The notes beneath the pieces are model-generated. The model ran no database searches. It was not told the origin of the DNA and saw nothing but the letters and a program-made list of their open reading frames with translations. Below, one piece after another: positions 16,732 to 21,776 of a stretch of 21,776 nt of DNA. The position numbers were made by a program, and so were the translations under genes. The first letter of the stretch is position 1. Every line of letters begins with the position of its first letter. The stretch is taken from assembly GCA_913046825.1 (NCBI GenBank), contig CAJWTF010000055.1:1-21776 (forward strand), read 5' to 3'. This stretch comes from an uncultured Rickettsiales bacterium (GTDB lineage: Bacteria; Pseudomonadota; Alphaproteobacteria; UBA8366).

Positions 16732-17493
16732 CTATGTCGGCGCCAAGCGGATGGCGCTGTCGAGGCGAACGACTTCCCCGTTAATGATTGGGTTCGAGAC
16801 CATGTGCATCACCAGCGAGGCATATTCCGCCGGCGTCCCGAAACGCGACGGGAACGGCAGGGTCGATGCCAGACTTTCCTGCACGTTCTCGGGCAGGCCC
16901 ATAAGCATCGGTGTCGCGAATAGGCCAGGTGCAATAGCGAGCACCCGGATGCCGTTGCGGGCGAATTCTCGAGCTGCTGGAAGCGTCATGCCGACGACGC
17001 CGCCCTTGGATGCCGAATAGGCTGCCTGGCCGATCTGTCCCTCATAGGCCGCGACCGACGCGGTGTTGACGACAATGCCGCGCTCGCCGCCGCCATTCGC
17101 TTCGCGGGTCATCATATCCGCCGCCGCGAGGCGCATGATGTTGAACGTGCCTATCAAGTTGATGTTAATGACGCGGGCGAACTGGTCGAGGTTCATCGGC
17201 CCATCGCGCCCGACGATCCGGCCGGGTGTGCCGATCCCCGCGCAATTAATGCAAATCGCCGCCGGACCATTCGCTTCTCGCGCCGCCGCGATAGCCGCTT
17301 CGCCCGCGCCCGCGTTTGAGACATCGCATTCGACGGCCACACCACCGATTTCCGCCGCGACTTCGTCCGCCGCCGCCTTATTGATGTCGAGCACCGCGAC
17401 ATTGGCTCCGGCTTCCGCTAAGGCGCGCGCAGCCCCCGCTCCCAGGCCCGATCCGCCGCCAGTGACGATGGCAGGCAATCCTTTTGCGTCCAT
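16732..17493 (-). CDS. SDR family 3-hydroxyacyl-CoA dehydrogenase (HSD17B10/type II HADH-like)
   Basis: A 253-residue classical short-chain dehydrogenase. The NAD-binding TGGGSGLG is at 11-18, with Asp36 after the second strand (VAVLDINK) suggesting NAD(H) preference. NCAGIG (83-88) is present. The catalytic set is Ser146, Tyr159 and Lys163 in VVNTASVAAY...YSASKGG. The long insertion REANGGGERG and the C-terminal INGEVVRLDSAIRLAP are typical of type II 3-hydroxyacyl-CoA dehydrogenases, which oxidise 3-hydroxyacyl-CoA in beta-oxidation or branched-chain degradation. Ribosome binding site GGGAG lies six bases before the ATG. It diverges from the DUF1232 gene. Confidence 0.92.
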   Translation of the reverse strand: MDAKGLPAIVTGGGSGLGAGAARALAEAGANVAVLDINKAAADEVAAEIGGVAVECDVSNAGAGEAAIAAAREANGPAAICINCAGIGTPGRIVGRDGPMNLDQFARVININLIGTFNIMRLAAADMMTREANGGGERGIVVNTASVAAYEGQIGQAAYSASKGGVVGMTLPAAREFARNGIRVLAIAPGLFATPMLMGLPENVQESLASTLPFPSRFGTPAEYASLVMHMVSNPIINGEVVRLDSAIRLAPT

Positions 17494-17559
17494 AATATAC
17501 TCCCAATCGAAAATCGTGAATTAGGAGCCGGTATAGCAGATCCAGGGCAGAGTTCCCAT

Positions 17560-17934
17560 ATGAAGGAAATGTTTAAAATAGACGCACCCGGTTTCGATAT
17601 GGACCGGATGGAAAGCGACGAGCGCATCGTGAAACGTGGTTTCTGGCAGAAAATGCGCCGCACCGTTGGGATGATTCCCTTCTCTAAGGAAGCGGTCGCC
17701 GCATATTATTGTTCGCGCGACAGTAAAACCCCGCTGCGTGTAAAAGCCATCATCTTGGGTGCCCTAGCCTATTTCATAGTGCCGACGGACTTGATTCCGG
17801 ACATCATAATCGGCTTCGGCTACACAGACGACATCGCGGTTTTTTGGGGCGCATGGCGAGCCATCTCGGATCATATCACCAACGAACACCGGACCCGCGC
17901 GGCGGAACTCTCGGAACGTCCACCCCAAACCTAA
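17560..17934 (+). CDS. YkvA family protein (DUF1232)
   Basis: A 124-residue protein. The DUF1232 core lies at about 55-98: TPLRVKAIILGALAYFIVPT followed by DLIPDIIIGFGYTDDIAVF. The core carries one hydrophobic hairpin, so membrane association is likely. Function of the family is unknown. No strong ribosome binding site precedes the ATG at 17560. Its 3' end overlaps the decayed sortase gene by four bases on the opposite strand. Confidence 0.9.
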   Translation: MKEMFKIDAPGFDMDRMESDERIVKRGFWQKMRRTVGMIPFSKEAVAAYYCSRDSKTPLRVKAIILGALAYFIVPTDLIPDIIIGFGYTDDIAVFWGAWRAISDHITNEHRTRAAELSERPPQT

Positions 17935-18566
17935 GCTGGCCCGTCTACCAGCGCCGTCACCACGTAACGCAACGGCCCACCCGCGTCGATCGCATCGAAG
18001 GGATAGCACGTCACCAGCACAAAAGACGTGCCATCACCAAGGCGCAGAACAGTCGTCCTGGCATCCGCGACCTCCAAGCTTCCGACCCGGAAATCGCGGC
18101 GCGTCCCGGAGCGGTCCGTCAGGGTTAATTTTCCACCCTGTTATATGCTTTCCAGAAAGGCTAAATGCGTATCTCGATGACCGGCCAACACGATTGTCCC
18201 CGACGCATCGGGTCGGGCGCTGGCATCAATATGAGTCGGACCCAAGGCCAAGTTTCGTCCCGAAGCGCCCGATAGTACGACCTGTCGTATCCCTTACGCC
18301 AGCGCTTCGAGGATCGCCAGAGGCGTCATATTGGCCCACGGCCAAGGACGGGCGCCGATGAAACCCGCCCGTGTTTCCTCCCATGCCTCGGCAATCAAGT
18401 AATGCGCGAGCTTCGCCTTCGCATGGATCCACGCCACTTCACCCGTGAGATACAGACCCGCGCCGACCAGCAATGCCGTTAGGGTGAAGAGTAACGACCG
18501 ATCACGGCGCGATCCGCCGCCGCAATTGCCAGCACAACCCACCTGCCAAAAGCGCGAGAATACCAA
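17931..18566 (-). pseudogene. Class GN sortase (marine proteobacterial type), broken by two in-frame TAA codons
   Basis: One frame from about 18566 to the TAG at 17931-17933 reads as a whole class GN sortase interrupted by TAA at 18294-18296 and TAA at 18141-18143. Readable blocks: membrane anchor LLFTLTALLVGAGLYLTGEV, WIHAKAKLAHYLIAEAWEET, RPWPWANMTP; then after the first stop GIRQVVLSGASGRNLALGPT; catalytic His in VLAGHRDTHLAFL; after the second stop KLTLTDRSGTRRDFRV; catalytic Cys in LVTCYPFDAI; catalytic Arg in LRYVV. The true start is uncertain: ATG 18566 or the in-frame GTG shortly after it, both inside the 3' end of the target-protein remnant. The order target then sortase is the usual one for this system. 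All catalytic residues survive, so loss may be recent. Confidence 0.87.
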
Positions 18567-20025
18567 ACAGCGCCAAGAGTAAAACGGGCGTCGCCGTGGG
18601 TGCGCCGAGCGAGACGGTCGGCACCGGCCCGGTCTTCTCCATGCGCAACAACATGCCGCGATTGGTATCGCGCTTCATAATGGTTTTATTCATCGGCGAC
18701 GGCGGCGGCATCCATCCGGCAGTCTGCCGGAATGCGGCCGTGATATCGTTCAAGACAGGTCGTTCAAGTTTGGCGAACAATGCCAAGACCTAACGGCGCA
18801 CTTGTCAGATATCGGAGATATGTAACAAGGCCCGGCGCCCGATCCGCGCCGCCTCGCGCATGAAATAGCCGTTGGGTGCGTTGCCGATGGCCACAGTAAA
18901 GAGACGGCATATCAGCGATCCAACTTTCAGTGAACAGGCGTCGCGGCTCGCTGGAGAACGAGATGATATTAAAGCGGCCCTTGTCCGTCAGGCGTTCGAG
19001 AGCAAATAGCAAGGCATCGCGTGCTTGGCGCATTGTCTCGCTATGCATGGAGCGAGACGTGTCGATCACGAAGATTGCCTCGCGCGGTTGCGGCGCCTCG
19101 TTCGAGCGATAGGTTTTCGGCGGCACAATCATCGCCAATAAATAAGCCGCGCCGTCCCTTTTCTCAACGAACACAGTGGGTTCAGGTTGGGCCAGAGATT
19201 CAAGAGTCCATTCCAACACAAAATCGCGAACTCCCGCGACCACACCCGAAGCCAGCGTGATGCCGCAGTGACCTCTTCCGGTTCCGTGATCATCAGCTTA
19301 TGGGAGGCACTCTCCAACACACCGAGCGGCATGCCCGGATCGAGCTTCACACGGATTGCCATCGGGTTTGATCTTGGCGCATCAACAGACCGGATCAGGA
19401 ATTTCAGCCGTTCGCCGTTACCTCCACCGCTCTTAAAACCTGTGAATTCGGATGGTGCCGGCAGATAGCGCGGAGCCACCGCCATCGGGAAGCGGAGCGA
19501 ATAGCGGCCATCCAGATGCGTGACCGCTTGCTGATATCCAATCTCCACCTCGATCCGCCCCTTCGGAGGAATATTGGCGATCGACATGGTGAAAAGGCTC
19601 GGGCGCTCCTGCTCCAAAAGACTGGCCCGCTTACCGCTGTCAGCCGCGCGCTTGTACTTTTTGCGCGTCGCCTAGCATTCCTCTATCCGGCCTTCGATCG
19701 TCCGGTCATCGACACGCAATCGCATATGGTCGACAACGGTATCGTCCGGCAATGGAAATACATAAAACCCCTCGACCCATGAGTCTTCTGGATTGAGGAA
19801 GGTCTGCCGGATTGTCGCCCGGCCGGTAATACCGTTGATAACGATATCCGCCGTCCCCGCGACGATCGGTGCCGGCACGCGCAAGCCGGGCGATCTCTGA
19901 GGATGCAGGAACAGACCTTCACCCCGCGCCGGAGCCGCAAGCGCCCCCATAAGGCCGGAGGCGAGAAACAAGAATGCACAAGGCAAAGGCGCGTGACGCG
20001 CGGAGAAAGCAATCGAACATGACAT
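18502..20025 (-). pseudogene. Marine proteobacterial sortase target protein (VIT + vWA), heavily decayed
   Basis: The likely original start is ATG 20025 (GGAG nine bases upstream), with a signal peptide ending near LAAPARGEG. A VIT domain is readable (VAGTADIVINGITGRATIRQ, PLPDDTVVDHMRL), then TAG at 19672-19674 in the middle of the usual EGRIEE...KRASLLEQERP segment. The frame continues to ITEPEEVTA, then loses one base near 19262. The vWA domain starts in the new frame (REAIFVIDTSRSMHSE; DxSxS kept). After TESWIADMP the sequence jumps to RLFTVAIGNAPNGYFMREAA in another frame, so roughly 75 residues of vWA with the later MIDAS residues are gone. TGA at 18805 and TAG at 18790 follow, then LFAKLERPVLNDI, then another large deletion. 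A C-terminal PTATP plus membrane anchor and LRRRIAP tail remains. Confidence 0.87.
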
Positions 20026-20139
20026 GAAATCGGTCTCCGATGAAATAATCGAAGCCGCATTTAGCCCGCGCAATCGGGCAGCGCCGCGCTCTCATTAGGG
20101 CGATTGCTTGATCAATTACGGCGAAGCCGCGGCAGAAGC

Positions 20140-20979
20140 TTACTCCGCGGCACCCGGCCGCTGTTCCGCATCCTTGTAGATAAAGTTGGAGCGGGTATTG
20201 GTCACTCGCTCGTGCAGGGCTACGGCGGCAGGCTCAAAATCATAGGCCGGTGCAGGCTCCGCCTCGAAATTGCCGACCGTATCGGTGCCCCGCACCAAGG
20301 TCGCGCTATCGGGCACGCCGGTCACTTGCTTAACCCTAGGCGTCACATATCGCATGGCGATACCTATGCGCCGGTCATCCGATTGGTTCGGCGCCGACGA
20401 ATGGGCGATATTGACGTGGTGCAACGATATCTCGCCTGTCCGCACGACCACATCCGCGGCCTTGGCTTCGTCCATCTGAATATCCATCACCTGGCCACGG
20501 GTCAGCAGATTCTCCTTGTCGAACGTGTCCTTGTGCTCGATCCCGTCCCACTCGTGGCTGCCCGGCATCATCTTCATGCACCCACTTTCCACCGTCGACG
20601 GCGACAGCGCCAACCAAGCGGTCACCACCTCATTACTGCTCAATCCCCAATAATTGCCGTCCTGATGCCAGGAGACAAAGCCGGGGTCCTTGCCTTCCTT
20701 GATGAACAGACTGGTCTGCCAGCACAGGAAATCGGGGCCGAGGATATCTTCGACGGCGTCCAGAATTTCCGGACGGCGCACGAGTTCCGCCATCCAGGTT
20801 GTCACCAGATGCAGTTTCTGGCGCTTCATCCCACTCATGTAATCAGGATGCTCGCGCTCGAAAATCTCCAAGGCTTGGCGGAACTCCTCGGCCTCATCGG
20901 GTTTCATTACCGGGATGGGATAGACGAATCCGTCGCGCCGATAGGCGGTCACTTGATCTGCGGTCAGTCGTTTTGTCAT
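20140..20979 (-). CDS. Phytanoyl-CoA dioxygenase (PhyH) family protein
   Basis: A 279-residue Fe(II)/2-oxoglutarate dioxygenase. FVSWHQDGNYWG gives the HxD ligands (His105, Asp107). IAHSSAPNQSDDRRIGIAMR gives the distal His193 and the 2-oxoglutarate-binding Arg204, eleven residues later as in human PhyH. VVTAWLALSP and GCMKMMPGSHEW are further family blocks. The frame stays open to 21423, but the PhyH homology starts at MTKRLTADQVTAYRRDGFVY, so the ATG at 20979 is chosen; no good ribosome binding site is seen. Substrates of bacterial members vary widely (acyl chains, osmolytes, phosphonates, secondary metabolites), and none can be inferred here. It diverges from the aminotransferase gene. Confidence 0.9.
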   Translation of the reverse strand: MTKRLTADQVTAYRRDGFVYPIPVMKPDEAEEFRQALEIFEREHPDYMSGMKRQKLHLVTTWMAELVRRPEILDAVEDILGPDFLCWQTSLFIKEGKDPGFVSWHQDGNYWGLSSNEVVTAWLALSPSTVESGCMKMMPGSHEWDGIEHKDTFDKENLLTRGQVMDIQMDEAKAADVVVRTGEISLHHVNIAHSSAPNQSDDRRIGIAMRYVTPRVKQVTGVPDSATLVRGTDTVGNFEAEPAPAYDFEPAAVALHERVTNTRSNFIYKDAEQRPGAAE

Positions 20980-21054
20980 GGTATTAATGATTTTCGTCCC
21001 ATTGCGTCGCCAGTCAAGCAGGCAACGCGACGCAGGGCCACCCTTCACCATTGA

Positions 21055-21776
<722 letters not shown>

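Noticed and set aside
14741..20025. Idea that loss of the UDG-family enzyme caused the C-to-T type nonsense lesions nearby
   Set aside because: Any single transition that creates a stop from a sense codon (CAA, CAG, CGA, TGG) is a C-to-T or G-to-A change, so the pattern carries no information about a uracil-repair defect.

Overview
The window looks like chromosomal DNA of a free-living or marine-type alphaproteobacterium, probably Rhodospirillales-like. This is inferred from protein character, the tesA/ybbA/ybbP neighbourhood, a remnant of the class GN ('marine proteobacterial') sortase system, and moderately GC-rich codon use. No 16S or other taxonomic marker is present, so the placement is tentative.

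Layout. (1) 1-3303, minus: a peptide-type ABC importer operon, with a fused double-ATPase gene first and then a family-5 solute-binding protein that runs off the left edge. (2) 3503-7206: an accessory block with an aspartyl/asparaginyl-hydroxylase-like dioxygenase (minus), a broken CmoB-like methyltransferase (plus), a nearly empty stretch, and a TPR-GT41 (OGT/SPINDLY-like) glycosyltransferase (plus). (3) 7363-9043: tRNA-Thr(CGT) with a plausible promoter, a convergent SAM hydroxide adenosyltransferase, a strong terminator and a Bax-inhibitor-1 family membrane protein. (4) 9124-15706: ybbA-ybbP (minus) diverge from a tightly packed plus-strand run of tesA-like esterase, FIST protein, ThpR 2',3'-cyclic phosphodiesterase and a uracil-DNA-glycosylase-family pseudogene. 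A small zincin gene converges on this run. (5) 15778-17934: pterin dehydratase, a Sel1-repeat exported protein, an SDR 3-hydroxyacyl-CoA dehydrogenase (minus) and a YkvA/DUF1232 protein. (6) 17931-20025, minus: a decayed sortase and its dedicated VIT/vWA target protein. (7) 20140-21776: a phytanoyl-CoA-dioxygenase-family enzyme (minus), then the start of a class I aspartate aminotransferase that runs off the right edge.

The most notable pattern is decay. Four genes keep clearly readable family motifs but carry in-frame stops, in one case with frameshifts and deletions as well: the methyltransferase, the UDG-family gene, the sortase and the sortase target. The rest of the window is intact and densely packed, often with 1-4 base start/stop overlaps. 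A second oddity is that the tesA and ybbA start codons overlap head to head, leaving no intergenic space for promoters. I do not see a convincing wholly new system. The best candidates for a second look are the dying sortase pair, the dioxygenase/GT41 accessory block, and the overlapping-start tesA/ybbAP locus.
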